The notes beneath the pieces were generated by a model. That model made no database searches and was not told the origin of the DNA. It was given only the letters and a program-made list of their open reading frames with translations. 32,108 bases of DNA. Source: Opitutaceae bacterium (GTDB lineage Bacteria > Verrucomicrobiota > Verrucomicrobiia > Opitutales > Opitutaceae). The position numbers were made by a program, and so were the translations under genes. Below, piece after piece: positions 1 to 10,273 of the stretch (the first letter of the stretch is position 1; each line of letters starts with the position of its first letter). The DNA is taken from contig JAIXVY010000191.1 in NCBI GenBank assembly GCA_027482505.1, forward strand, positions 1 to 32,108, in the 5' to 3' direction.

Positions 1-1
1 C

Positions 2-241
2 ACCATCCCGCCCTACTACGACTCCATGATCGGCAAGCTGATCTGCTACGGCTCCACCCGTAAGATCGCCCTCGAGCGCAGCTACCGCGCCCTCAGCGAG
101 TATCTCATCCGCGGCATCAAGACCACCATCCCGCTCCAAAAGGCGATCATGAGCGACCCGACCTTCATGGAAGGCAAGGCCACCACCGCCTACATGGAAG
201 AGTTCTTCGCCCGCACCCCGACGGATCTGTTCACCCAGTAA
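2..241 (+). CDS. accC: Acetyl-CoA carboxylase biotin carboxylase subunit, C-terminal fragment (5' truncated by window)
   Basis: Frame open from base 2: [50 protein letters not shown] matches the conserved AccC C-terminal region. Confidence 0.92.
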   Translation, partial: TIPPYYDSMIGKLICYGSTRKIALERSYRALSEYLIRGIKTTIPLQKAIMSDPTFMEGKATTAYMEEFFARTPTDLFTQ

Positions 242-274
242 CTTATTCGGAAAAGCAAGCGCTTATCCGCCTAG

Positions 275-304
275 CCCGCCGCGAATTCCGCGGCGGGTTT
301 TTTG
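275..304 (+). terminator. Rho-independent terminator after accC
   Basis: CCCGCCGCG-AATTC-CGCGGCGGG followed by TTTTTT. Confidence 0.85.
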
Positions 305-306
305 TA

Positions 307-615
307 TTATTCAGCCGACGTTCCGCCATAAGGCCCCCGTCGGCGCCGTTTATAATGAACACTGCTCTCCGCCAGCACACGTTGCACGTGAGAATGTTCA
401 GGTAACTGCGAACCTATCAAATCGCTTGCGGCCAAACCATAGGCCGCCGCGGCGCGCTCTACGGTCTCGAGCCAGATCTGCTTTTTTCGCCCCGATTCAA
501 GCAACTGATAAAACCGCAGGCTAAGCTCCATTAGCTCCGCAGCCTCTTCCTGCGTTAGCTCATGCCTTAAACGCAATGCCCGCAATCGGTCGGCGATAAG
601 CGGGATCAAGGACAT
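307..615 (-). CDS. XRE-family helix-turn-helix transcriptional regulator
   Basis: IADRLRALRLRHELTQEEAAELMELSLRFYQLLESGRKKQIWLETVERAAAAYGL is a typical HTH_3 fold signature. Confidence 0.8.
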   Translation of the reverse strand: MSLIPLIADRLRALRLRHELTQEEAAELMELSLRFYQLLESGRKKQIWLETVERAAAAYGLAASDLIGSQLPEHSHVQRVLAESSVHYKRRRRGPYGGTSAE

Positions 616-749
616 GCGTCATGATCATGGCGTAATTTAATTGACTTTTTACGCCTAGATCGATGCGTAATTGGACAAGTTCTCGGCGCCTTATCCCACC
701 TGCAACCTCTATAGGGCATTTATCCTAAAGCGCCGGTATTTTACAATTT

Positions 750-3700
750 ATGAACCAATCCCCAGCTCATCATTTTCCATGCCGTGCTTCGTGCGTTGGC
801 CAGCTGTGCGCAGCAATTATGCTGATTGCCGCGCTCGCCATCAGCGCAACGCGGCCCCTATCCGCGCAACCCGCCATTGCAGCAGGCTCGTTGCATAGTC
901 TCATCCTAAAGGCAGACGGCACACTCTGGAGCTGCGGAGACAATGGCTCCGGCCAGGTGGGCGGAGGCACGGCGACAAGGCTCTTATATCCCTCCTTGGT
1001 CATGTCCGGCGTTCGCGCCATCTCTACCCAATACTCCCATTCGCTTATATTAAAAGACGACGGCACAGCGTGGGGCTGCGGCTTCAACGGCTCAGGGGAA
1101 CTTGGACTCGGCAATACGACCAATCGCCTAACCCCCGTTCAAATAATGACTGGGGTTCAGGCGGTGGCAGCGGGCGTCCAACACAGTCTTTTCCTAAAAA
1201 CCGACGGCACCGTCTGGGCTACCGGAGTAAATGGAAATGGCCAATTAGGCGACAACTCCACTCAAAGTAAGTCTGCTCCCGCGCAAGTGTTGAGCACCTC
1301 AGGACAAGCACTCACGGGCGTAAAAGCCATAGCTGCAGGTTTAAGCCACAGTTTATTTTTAAAAACAGACGGGACAGTTTGGTTTTGTGGCACTGGTTAT
1401 TCAGGAAATGGTTCACTCACTGTCAACCAAACCTATGCCAGCCAGATAGCCACAGGCGTAAAAGCTATATCTGCAACTTGGAATCACAGCCTGCTATTAA
1501 GAGACGATGGTTCCGTTGCGGCTTTTGGTGAAAATAGCTGGGGCCAGTTGGGTGACGGTGGAACAACAGCTCGAGCCACCCCCGTGCAAGTCATGACTGG
1601 CGTTCAAGCAATCTCCACAAACCAGTTCTCAAGTTTATTCCTAAAAACAGACGGAACCGCGTGGAGAGCAGGAAGGGTGAATGTCGCTGGAGTAACTTCA
1701 GGCACTTCTACACCAATACAAGTCTTGACTAATGTGAGCGCGATTGCCGCAGGTCAAAATCATAGTCTATATTTAAAGGCCGACGGCTCGGTTTGGGGAG
1801 AAGGCACCAATCAATCTGCGCAATTGGGAGACGGCACATATTCTGATCGCGCGACTGCGATCCAAATATTTAATGTGGCCGCGCCGTCCTACCAAATAGT
1901 AAATGGATCGTTTACATGGACCCAAGCAAAGACGGATGCGGAGGCACGCGGGGGGCGACTGGCTATTATTGATACTCAAGCGAAGATCAATCACTTAGAG
2001 AACTTGCTCACCCGAGCAGGCTCTTGGCCTTTTCTATGGCTGGGCCTCACCGACACTGAATCAGAAGGAACCTGGAAGTGGCTGGACGGAACCATAATAA
2101 CAACTAACAACTGGGCAGCCGGAGAGCCAAGCGCATCCAACAGCCAAGAGGATTATGTTTACATTTATCCAAGTGGTTCAGTTTATCCACGCAAATGGAA
2201 CGATGCTCCGCAAGATGCACCATCTCCAAACCAATCAGGTTATCTACTAGAAGTCCTAAAGCCTTTTTCACCTTACGGCTGGGGAACGGACTCCGCGGAG
2301 GGCAGATTAAATACTCCCTCGGGGCTAGATAGCTTAACTAAGATCGAAGGAGGCTATAACCACAGTGTGGCACTTAAATCCGATGGCACCGTAGTCGCTT
2401 GGGGAAATAACAACGGAACCCAAGGAATCACCCAAGTGCCAGCCGGCCTTTCCAGTGTTATAGATATAGACGCGGGCTGGAATTGGACAGTTGCCAGAAG
2501 AAGCAACGGAACATTGGTCTCCTGGGGGGCCAATGATTCAGCTCAAATTACACAAACTCCTACCAATCAAAGCTTCATCTCCGTAGCCGCCGGAAACATG
2601 CATGGTGTGGCTTTAAAAAATGATGGCACCGTAGTGTGTTGGGGACGCGGAGACTTTGGTCAAAAAACTGTGCCCGCGGGATTAAATAATGCGATTGCGG
2701 TGGCTGCTGGCGGCCATTGGACAATGGCGCTTAAAAATGACGGCACGGTGGCCGCCTGGGGCGCGATTACCAATTTCCCGCCAATCGGATTATCCAACAT
2801 CTCGAAGATCGCAGCCGGAGACAGCTTTGGTTTGGCCCTTCGTAGCAATGGCACTGTGGTAGCTTGGGGAGACAACACTTACGGGCAACTAAACATTCCC
2901 GCAGGCTTGGATAACGTTACTTCAATTTATGCTACAGCTTTGACAGCATATGCCATAAAGACCGACGGCAGTGTAGTAAGCTGGGGCGATAATCGCTTCG
3001 GCCAGCGCAATATTCCGATATTACCCGGCAATCAACGATGGAACACAATCGGTGGCGGCTGGGAACATGTTTATGGATTGGCTTTAATTCCATCCGCTCC
3101 AATAATTACATCTCAGCCTCTTGCGGTTACCAACTTTTTGGGCGCAACCGCAAGCTTCTTGGTATCCGTTTCCAGCACACTTTCCCCAAGCTATCAATGG
3201 CGCAAAAATGGCGTCGATATTCCAGGGGCCACCACGTCTACCCTATCTCTCGCTTCAGTGTCTCTGACGGATGCCGGAAGTTATTCCTGCCTGATATCAA
3301 ATTCGGTCGGCTCGGTAGTATCAAATTCCGCAAATCTAACGGTATACCCTGAAACCAATCTCACTATCCGCACGCAGCCCGCCTCACAAGCAATAGTCCT
3401 AGGCAATAGCGTTACCTTTAGCGTATTCGCTACAAGCGTAGATCCAATTGGCTATCAGTGGCGCAAAAATGGCATTACTATTCCCGGTGCCACCTCGGCT
3501 AATTATACTATAGCTGCCGTCACTAGCACCGACGCAGGCAACTACACTTGTATAGTAAGCGATCCCGATGAACTACTGTTAACAACCGCAGCCACGCTTA
3601 TTGTTCAAACTCTACCGGCCATTACTTCTCAACCCACTTCGCTGACCGTGCTGCAGAATGCCTCCGCAACTTTCAGCGTCGCGGCCACCGGCACACCCGC

Positions 3701-4502
3701 CCCCACCTACCAATGGCGCTTCAACGGCAGCCCCATATCCGGCGCCACCTCGGCTTCCTATTCCATCGCCTCAGCCCAGGCGGCCAACGCGGGCAACTAC
3801 ACCTGCGTCGTGACCAACGCCGCCGGCTCCGTCACTTCGGGCACCGCCACGCTCACGGTAAACATACCCGCCGCCATCACCGCCCAGCCCTCTTCCCAGT
3901 CAGTCAACCCGGCCGCTTCCGCCACCTTTAGCGTCACCGCCTCGGGCACCGGTTCCTTGAGTTATCAGTGGCGCAAAAACGGCCGCAATATCGCCGGCGC
4001 GACCTCCAGCACCCTCACCCTGTCCAATGTCCGCTTCTTGGATGAGGCCAAATACACTTGCCTGGTCTCGAATGCGTTCGGCTCCGCACTGAGCACCGTA
4101 GCCACACTCACCATCACCATCAGCCCCACTTCGCCCGATTCCGACGGCGACACCATCTCCGACGCCTTGGAGACCTACCTGTCCGTCTTCGGCCTCGATC
4201 CGGCGGTGGACTCCACCGAGGAGTGGACCCGCCTCCTGGCCATGATTCCCGACCTTGGCGCCTATTACACCGCCGACCAGATGCGCGATCTCGCGGTCGG
4301 CAGCCCCACCCTGCGCCGCGGCACCAACGGCAACTTCCTTCTCGATGTCACCGTTCAAGAATCCACCAACCTCAACACGTGGACCAACCGCGCACTCTCC
4401 GCGCCGATGATCACCTATCCCGGCGGCGTCCTTCGCGTCGAACTGCCCCCACTCGATTCCTCCACCCACTTCTATCGCCTCAGGAGCCAAGCGGCCCCGT
4501 AA
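750..4502 (+). CDS. Large secreted protein: RCC1-like repeats, C-type lectin-like domain, second RCC1-like repeat block, four Ig-like domains
   Basis: N-terminal signal-like segment; repeated HSLxLKxDGTVWxxGxNxxGQLG units; CTLD-like segment (FTWTQAKTDAEARGGRLAIIDT...WLGLTDTESEGTWKWLDGT...NNWAAGEP); repeated ALKxDGTVVAWG units; repeated YQWRKNG...DAGxYTC units. Confidence 0.88.
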   Translation: MNQSPAHHFPCRASCVGQLCAAIMLIAALAISATRPLSAQPAIAAGSLHSLILKADGTLWSCGDNGSGQVGGGTATRLLYPSLVMSGVRAISTQYSHSLILKDDGTAWGCGFNGSGELGLGNTTNRLTPVQIMTGVQAVAAGVQHSLFLKTDGTVWATGVNGNGQLGDNSTQSKSAPAQVLSTSGQALTGVKAIAAGLSHSLFLKTDGTVWFCGTGYSGNGSLTVNQTYASQIATGVKAISATWNHSLLLRDDGSVAAFGENSWGQLGDGGTTARATPVQVMTGVQAISTNQFSSLFLKTDGTAWRAGRVNVAGVTSGTSTPIQVLTNVSAIAAGQNHSLYLKADGSVWGEGTNQSAQLGDGTYSDRATAIQIFNVAAPSYQIVNGSFTWTQAKTDAEARGGRLAIIDTQAKINHLENLLTRAGSWPFLWLGLTDTESEGTWKWLDGTIITTNNWAAGEPSASNSQEDYVYIYPSGSVYPRKWNDAPQDAPSPNQSGYLLEVLKPFSPYGWGTDSAEGRLNTPSGLDSLTKIEGGYNHSVALKSDGTVVAWGNNNGTQGITQVPAGLSSVIDIDAGWNWTVARRSNGTLVSWGANDSAQITQTPTNQSFISVAAGNMHGVALKNDGTVVCWGRGDFGQKTVPAGLNNAIAVAAGGHWTMALKNDGTVAAWGAITNFPPIGLSNISKIAAGDSFGLALRSNGTVVAWGDNTYGQLNIPAGLDNVTSIYATALTAYAIKTDGSVVSWGDNRFGQRNIPILPGNQRWNTIGGGWEHVYGLALIPSAPIITSQPLAVTNFLGATASFLVSVSSTLSPSYQWRKNGVDIPGATTSTLSLASVSLTDAGSYSCLISNSVGSVVSNSANLTVYPETNLTIRTQPASQAIVLGNSVTFSVFATSVDPIGYQWRKNGITIPGATSANYTIAAVTSTDAGNYTCIVSDPDELLLTTAATLIVQTLPAITSQPTSLTVLQNASATFSVAATGTPAPTYQWRFNGSPISGATSASYSIASAQAANAGNYTCVVTNAAGSVTSGTATLTVNIPAAITAQPSSQSVNPAASATFSVTASGTGSLSYQWRKNGRNIAGATSSTLTLSNVRFLDEAKYTCLVSNAFGSALSTVATLTITISPTSPDSDGDTISDALETYLSVFGLDPAVDSTEEWTRLLAMIPDLGAYYTADQMRDLAVGSPTLRRGTNGNFLLDVTVQESTNLNTWTNRALSAPMITYPGGVLRVELPPLDSSTHFYRLRSQAAP

Positions 4503-4531
4503 TATAAATAAGTTAGGCAACACCGCTAGAG

Positions 4532-4545
4532 ACCCCCTAAGGGGT
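4532..4545. other. Short perfect hairpin between the two giant secreted-protein genes
   Basis: ACCCC-CTAA-GGGGT, ~20 bp upstream of the next start codon; no clear T-tract. Confidence 0.4.
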
Positions 4546-4565
4546 TAGCTTGAAACCGAATACCC

Positions 4566-7500
4566 ATGAAAAAGAGCCTTTCCTCGCACCTGCTGATGCT
4601 CTGCGCCTTGATTTTTAATTTTGCGTTGGCCGGCGAACCGATTCCCGACCGAATCCTCGTGCGGTTCAAGCCGGACGTAACAACCGCGGAACGATCCTCG
4701 ATTGAAGAGAAATACAACCTTACACTGCTGAAGGAAATAAAACTCTTCAAAATACACGTATACTCCTTCGATAGCACCTTAAGCACAAGCACCAGTCTTT
4801 GCGAAAAGCTTAAGTCCGAAGTCGGTGTAGAAACAGCGGAGCCAGACCAAGCCAGAAAAATTAGCAGCGCGAACGACCCCGATTACACGAAGCAGTGGTA
4901 TCTGAATAACACCGGACAAACCGTGAACGGAAAATCGGGGCCGGCGGGCATCGATATACGATGGCCGGCCGCCAACGCTCGTTACAACCCCCAGTCCGTA
5001 ATTAAGGTCGCCGTAATAGACTCGGGCACGGCTATTCTGCATCCAGATCTCGTCGGCTCGATGTATAACAAAGCCTCTGAAGTAATAAATGGAATTGATG
5101 ACGACAACAACGGGCTAATAGACGACTGGTGCGGCTACGACGTCTTCTCGGACGACAGCCTGGCGCTTGACCAAAACGGACATGGCACGCTAGTCGCGGG
5201 CATAATCGCGGCCGAGATAAACAACTACACGGGCGGAAGCGGAATCACCAATAACATAGAAATAATACCCTACCGCATATTTGACCAGTTTGGTCGCGGA
5301 GGCAGTCCCAAATACAGGATTGGCAGCATAGGCGTTTCAGACGTGCTTGTGGCATTGGCGCACGCCGTCGAAGAGGGATCGAAAATCATCAACTTAAGCC
5401 TAGGTGGGAGCGGCTTCAGCTCACTGGAGCAAGAAGCCTATAATCAATTGGTTAATGAGAACATATTGGCTATAATTGCCGCGGGCAACGGAGGAGTCGA
5501 CAGCAAGGGAGATAATAACGACATTTACCCGACTTATCCCGCAACTTACCCTTCGTCTGCAATCATAGCTGTTGCCGCGCAAAAGAGAAGCGGCGGCCTT
5601 GCGGATTTCTCCAATTATGGAGTTGTCAGCGTAGATATAGCGGCCCCCGGAACCGACATCTATGGACCGGACGTAACCAGAAAGACAATATTCTACCAAA
5701 GCTTTGATAACGGCGCACCAGGATGGACAGTGGGGAGGAACACCAGTGACCAGTCCTACTTAAATTGGACGATAGCCTACGATGGAGCCAATGGCTACCT
5801 AACCGATCGCCTGCCTTATACAGAATACCTTCCAAATACAGATACATGGGTAAGGTCTCCATTTATCGACTTGAGCGCTGCCGCTGGAACCAGGCTTGAA
5901 TTCGATTCGTATTTCGAACTGGCGGATGACTACATAGTGCTAGAAGTTTCAAATGATGGCCTCAATTGGACTGACTACCAATATTTTTATAGCGATGAGT
6001 TTACTGCATTTTCAACCGAGCCCATGGATATATCCGACTTGGATGGGCAATCGGGATACCTAAGATTCAGATTGGTGAGCGATTATTCAATTCAAGGCTT
6101 TGGAGCATTAATCGATAATGTGAAAATCTCCGCCATTGATGACTTTAACGCCAGCAACCCAAGTTATAGATATAATGATGGAACCTCATTTGCGGCACCC
6201 GTCGTTGCCGGTGTAGCAGCTATGGTGTGGACTCACAGGCCTGACCTTACTGCCGCCCAAGTCAGAAATTGCATACTTCTCTCGGCTCGCCCCGTATCAC
6301 TTTTAAGCGGCAAGGTGGCTACCGGGGGCATGGTAGACGCAAACGCCGCACTGATTTACGCGGATTCGCTGCCAAAAACCACCCAGTCCATCGATTTCAA
6401 TCCCATCTCAAACCAAATTTTTAATCCGACAGAAAACAACCAAGTGCCGCTCTCGGCAATTTCCAGTTCCGGTCTGCCCGTCACCTACGAGGTCGTTTCC
6501 GGACCCGCGACGATCAGTAATAACACACTAACGATTACCGGACAGGGAACAATCACGGTTCGAGCCTACAATTCAGGAACCAACAGCTACTCTAGCGCAT
6601 CGGCAAGCCGAAGCTTCACTGCTTCGCTGCAGAAGCAGCAGCAAACCATCAGCTTCCCGCAACCTTCTGATAAAACTTTTGGCGATGCGCCGTTTACAGT
6701 GACGAGCTCCGCATCAAGCGGCCTCGCAACCAGTCTGACTTTGATCAGCGGGCCAGGAACCTTAAACGGAAACACCTTAACCATAACCGGGGCAGGTCAG
6801 ATCGTTTTGCGCTCCACCCAAGCAGGCAACAGCGCATACGAAGCGGCTAGCCCGGTTGATCGCACAATAGCAGTTAGCAAGCAAGTCGCAGGCATAGGCA
6901 CAAGCGGCCTTAATAAAATTTATAATGGTGGTCGTCATACAATCTCCACGGCCACCAGTCCAGCGGGACTAAACTTACTGGTCTCTTACAATGGCCAAGC
7001 CTTAGGCCCGATCGAAGCGGGGACTTATCAGGTTGGTCTTACCATCTCAGATGCCAACTACACTGGCAACTCCACCGCTATCCTCGTGATTGAGAAAGCA
7101 AACCAAACCATCACGCCGCCCAATATCCCATCCCAAATCAACTATTCTCCCTCCAACAACACCCTGACTCTAAACGCGACAGCAAGCTCTGGACTACCCG
7201 TATCCTATAGCGTAATAAGCGGCCCCGCCAGAGTTGATGGCAACATACTTACCGTCAGTGGAGGAGGCAATATCACGCTACGCAGTTCGCAGAGCGGCAA
7301 CAACAACTACAACAGCGCCGCAAATGTGGACACTAGTATTAGCGTAACTGACGCAAATGATGTTCCTCGGGTAATTAGTCAGCCCACCACGGTCCTTGCA
7401 GCGGTTAATTCCAACGCCTTACTAGATATAACAACTTCCGGAACTGGCCTAAAATACCAATGGTATTTTGCAGGCAAAGCCATCAAAGGTGCGGTAGCCG

Positions 7501-8123
7501 AAGATCTTTTCCTAAAGGTAACCGCGAAATCCGCAGGCACCTATATTCTTACCATGATCGACAGCACCGGAGACATCGCCACTGCTTCGGTCACACTTCG
7601 CGTGGCGCTAGCGCCCAAAATTACAAGACCTCCCGCCAAAGCAGCATCGGTCGCCCTTGGCGGCTCCGCGACCTTAGTTGTAGCCGCAAGCGGAGAAGCG
7701 CTTTCTTACCAATGGTTCCGCAATGGAGTAGCCCTCCAAGATCAAACCGCAGCCACCCTGTCTGTCTTCTCTGCCACGGCCGAATCCTCAGGCAACTACA
7801 CTGTGCGGGTCAGTAACATTGCTGGCTCAGTCACCTCGAAAGGAACTAGCCTTACTGTGCTTGCGCCACCGACCGTTGGCACAATTACCGGCCCCTCAGT
7901 GGTGGCGATGCGCTCGGGATTCACACTTGGCGTTATTGCCAGCGGTCCTGGAAAATTAATTTACCAATGGCGTCTGAACGGCAGCCCAATACCGAAGGCC
8001 ACCGGCCCCCGATACGTTGTGAAAACAGCCACTTCCACGAACGCGGGCACATATACCGTCACTGTAACGAATTCGGTTGGATCTACCACCAGCGATGGAC
8101 GCGTGTTGGCTGTAACACCCTGA
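4566..8123 (+). CDS. Secreted subtilisin-like (S8) serine protease with C-terminal MBG-like and Ig-like repeats
   Basis: Signal peptide; catalytic motifs [15 protein letters not shown] (Asp), [13 protein letters not shown] (His), [17 protein letters not shown] (Ser); repeats of SSGLPVxYxVxSGPAxxxxNxLTxxGxGxIxxR and YQWxxNGxxI...AGxYTVxVxN. Confidence 0.9.
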   Translation: MKKSLSSHLLMLCALIFNFALAGEPIPDRILVRFKPDVTTAERSSIEEKYNLTLLKEIKLFKIHVYSFDSTLSTSTSLCEKLKSEVGVETAEPDQARKISSANDPDYTKQWYLNNTGQTVNGKSGPAGIDIRWPAANARYNPQSVIKVAVIDSGTAILHPDLVGSMYNKASEVINGIDDDNNGLIDDWCGYDVFSDDSLALDQNGHGTLVAGIIAAEINNYTGGSGITNNIEIIPYRIFDQFGRGGSPKYRIGSIGVSDVLVALAHAVEEGSKIINLSLGGSGFSSLEQEAYNQLVNENILAIIAAGNGGVDSKGDNNDIYPTYPATYPSSAIIAVAAQKRSGGLADFSNYGVVSVDIAAPGTDIYGPDVTRKTIFYQSFDNGAPGWTVGRNTSDQSYLNWTIAYDGANGYLTDRLPYTEYLPNTDTWVRSPFIDLSAAAGTRLEFDSYFELADDYIVLEVSNDGLNWTDYQYFYSDEFTAFSTEPMDISDLDGQSGYLRFRLVSDYSIQGFGALIDNVKISAIDDFNASNPSYRYNDGTSFAAPVVAGVAAMVWTHRPDLTAAQVRNCILLSARPVSLLSGKVATGGMVDANAALIYADSLPKTTQSIDFNPISNQIFNPTENNQVPLSAISSSGLPVTYEVVSGPATISNNTLTITGQGTITVRAYNSGTNSYSSASASRSFTASLQKQQQTISFPQPSDKTFGDAPFTVTSSASSGLATSLTLISGPGTLNGNTLTITGAGQIVLRSTQAGNSAYEAASPVDRTIAVSKQVAGIGTSGLNKIYNGGRHTISTATSPAGLNLLVSYNGQALGPIEAGTYQVGLTISDANYTGNSTAILVIEKANQTITPPNIPSQINYSPSNNTLTLNATASSGLPVSYSVISGPARVDGNILTVSGGGNITLRSSQSGNNNYNSAANVDTSISVTDANDVPRVISQPTTVLAAVNSNALLDITTSGTGLKYQWYFAGKAIKGAVAEDLFLKVTAKSAGTYILTMIDSTGDIATASVTLRVALAPKITRPPAKAASVALGGSATLVVAASGEALSYQWFRNGVALQDQTAATLSVFSATAESSGNYTVRVSNIAGSVTSKGTSLTVLAPPTVGTITGPSVVAMRSGFTLGVIASGPGKLIYQWRLNGSPIPKATGPRYVVKTATSTNAGTYTVTVTNSVGSTTSDGRVLAVTP

Positions 8124-8239
8124 ACAAGAAGGTATTTGGACTCGGCGGATTAATGGAAATTTAAATTTATCTTCTGCCGCGGCTCTCCGGGCGATTGGGA
8201 TTTGCCGCCGCGGGGCCCGTCTTGTTGGGTGATGGCATC

Positions 8240-8689
8240 ATGACGCCCTCGCCCGACGACACCCCGCCCACCACGCGTTACGACGACCAGCCCACCCTCG
8301 GCGACATCAAGATCAACCACAACGTCGTCGCCGGCATCGTCCGCCTCGCCACCCTCCGCGTGCCGGGCGTGGCCGGCGTCGGCGGCGGCATCGTCGACGG
8401 CATCAGCGAACTCTTCGCCAAGCGCGAGGCCGATCACCGCGGCGTCAAGGTCACCGAGGACGCCGAGGACAACTACTACGTCGAGATCCGCCTCATCGTC
8501 GCCTATGGCGCCGAAATCGGCAAAACCGCCTACCAGGTGCAGGTCGCCGTGGCCAAACAGGTCTCCGCCATGACCGGCAAACCGGTGCGCAAGGTCGACG
8601 TCATCGTCGAGGGCGTCCGCCTCCCCGAGGGCCGGGGCGACACCCGCGAGGACGACGATACCTGGCCCGACCTCCCCGCCACCGACTAA
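8240..8689 (+). CDS. Asp23/Gls24 family envelope stress response protein
   Basis: GDIKINHNVVAGIVRLATLRVPGVAGVGGGIVDGISELF...GVKVTEDAEDNYYVEIRLIVAYGAEI matches Asp23/Gls24; internal ATG preferred over 8195. Confidence 0.88.
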   Translation: MTPSPDDTPPTTRYDDQPTLGDIKINHNVVAGIVRLATLRVPGVAGVGGGIVDGISELFAKREADHRGVKVTEDAEDNYYVEIRLIVAYGAEIGKTAYQVQVAVAKQVSAMTGKPVRKVDVIVEGVRLPEGRGDTREDDDTWPDLPATD

Positions 8690-8728
8690 GCAGCCCCCGG
8701 CTCCTAGCTCACTCCCCCTCGCTCCTCC

Positions 8729-9157
8729 ATGAACGATTACACCACCTGGGCCGAGGTTCTTTGGGCCGACGCCCCCCGCGACGCCGCCCTGCTCTGGCTC
8801 GCCCTTGCCCTCTGGGTCGTGCTCGTCCTCATCCGGCCCTCCTCCAGCGTGGTGCTGCGCAAGACCGAGGGCGGCCAGCTGGCCATTTCGCGCCACGCGC
8901 TGGATCGCCTCCTGGAATCCTGCGCCGAGCAGCTCAAGGGCGTGGCCCATGCGCGCGCCCACGTCCGCCGCCGCGGCGGCAAGTTTCACACCACGCTCCT
9001 GCTCAAGGTGCGCCCCTACGCCAAACTCGACGCCATCCAGGGCTACCTCGAGCAGGAGATTCGCGACATCTTCGCCCAAAACCTCGGCCTCGCCGACGCC
9101 ACCGGACGCGTCGAGGTGAAGATCGTGGGCGTCGTTCCGGAGCCCAAGGATTTCTAG
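8729..9157 (+). CDS. AmaP-like membrane protein (Asp23-associated anchor)
   Basis: N-terminal TM segment (ALLWLALALWVVLVLI), then GGQLAISRHALDRLLESCAEQLKGVAHARAHVRRRGGKFHTTLLLKVRPYAKLDAIQGYLEQEIRD; adjacent to Asp23 gene. Confidence 0.7.
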   Translation: MNDYTTWAEVLWADAPRDAALLWLALALWVVLVLIRPSSSVVLRKTEGGQLAISRHALDRLLESCAEQLKGVAHARAHVRRRGGKFHTTLLLKVRPYAKLDAIQGYLEQEIRDIFAQNLGLADATGRVEVKIVGVVPEPKDF

Positions 9158-9230
9158 GACCGCGCGTTTCTCACGCCCGCATTTACACTTCTGCCTTTAT
9201 TCCCGGCGCGCCTCCCGCATACCTGCCCCC

Positions 9231-10073
9231 ATGCAGACGATCGGCGAACGCCTCGAAGAAGCCCGCAAGCGCAAGGGAATTTCCATCCGCGAAGCGGCCG
9301 AAGCCACCAAGATCCGGGGCGATTACCTGCACAAGTTCGAGAGCAACCAGTTCGATATAAAGCTGCCCGAAATCTACGTGCGCGGCTTCCTGCGCATCTA
9401 CTCGAACTTCCTCAAGCTCCCGGCCGACAAGATAGTAAACGACTACCTTTCCCTCGGTCTTGGCGAAGGCGGCAGGCCCGCCAGCCGCGGCCTCAATCGC
9501 GAGATCTACGGCAAGATGGAGATCTCGCACGCCACCGCCGGCGGAGCGAAAGCCGCCTCCGCGGCGGAGGGCTCGAACGCCGCGGCCAATGCGAACGCCG
9601 CCGATGCGGGCGCGCCCGCCCAGACCCGCCAGCCTTTCCAGCCGCGCATGCCGCTCGGCGGCCTTGATCGCGCCGCCCTGTTTTCGAAAAACGGCCTCTG
9701 GATCGGCATCGGCGCCGTCGTCGCCCTCGGTCTAATCGTCTGGGGCGTGGTCGCCATCGCCAGCGGCCCCTCGTCCCAACCCGCGCGGACCGAGACCGCC
9801 GCCACCACGGTGGCGGCCGATCCCGTTTACATCGTGGCCCTGCGCCCCGTGCAGGTCACCGGCGTGAAAAGCAAGGGCGACGGCCGCGACCTCGCGCCCA
9901 CCGCCCTGCCCGCCGCGCTCACCCAAGGCCAGCGCTACCCGCTGCCCAACGCCGCCATGCTCGTCTCCGTGAGCGCGCGCGACGCCGTGCAGATCGAGTT
10001 CAAGGGCGGCCGCTACGCCGCCAGCGGCACCGGACCGGGCACGCGCGACCTCGACTTCAGCGCCCAGCGCTGA
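9231..10073 (+). CDS. RodZ-like protein: N-terminal HTH, single TM, C-terminal domain
   Basis: MQTIGERLEEARKRKGISIREAAEATKIRGDYLHKFESNQFDIKLPEIYVRGFLRIYSNFL (HTH_25 type); TM GLWIGIGAVVALGLIVWGVVAIA. Confidence 0.8.
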   Translation: MQTIGERLEEARKRKGISIREAAEATKIRGDYLHKFESNQFDIKLPEIYVRGFLRIYSNFLKLPADKIVNDYLSLGLGEGGRPASRGLNREIYGKMEISHATAGGAKAASAAEGSNAAANANAADAGAPAQTRQPFQPRMPLGGLDRAALFSKNGLWIGIGAVVALGLIVWGVVAIASGPSSQPARTETAATTVAADPVYIVALRPVQVTGVKSKGDGRDLAPTALPAALTQGQRYPLPNAAMLVSVSARDAVQIEFKGGRYAASGTGPGTRDLDFSAQR

Positions 10074-10093
10074 AAGTCCGGCCAACCCCGCTT

Positions 10094-10246
10094 TGATTTT
10101 TCAACGCCGCGACGCGGAGGCGCGGAGAAAGAGACGCTGCGGTCGACCGCGAGGGTGATGGTGAGCGTTTTCCGCGCATCGAGCAGCCGTTGCCGGTGGT
10201 TTTTTCTTTGCGGGCTCCGCGCCTCCGCGTCTCTGCGTTAAAATCC
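10094..10246. repeat. Dispersed inverted-repeat element, copy 1
   Basis: Left arm GATTTTTCAACGCCGCGACGCGGAGGCGCGGAG; right arm GCTCCGCGCCTCCGCGTCTCTGCGTTAAAATC is its near reverse complement; ~75-nt interior. Confidence 0.75.
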
Positions 10247-10273
10247 GTTTGGACTGGTTCGAAGCTGCGGCGC

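Noticed and set aside
2182-2191. TTATCCACG DnaA-box-like sequence
   Set aside because: Single copy inside a coding region; no cluster, so no support for an origin here.
3180-4110. DNA-level tandem repeat or CRISPR-like array
   Set aside because: The periodicity is explained by homologous Ig-like protein domains (YQWRKNG...), too diverged and too long for CRISPR.
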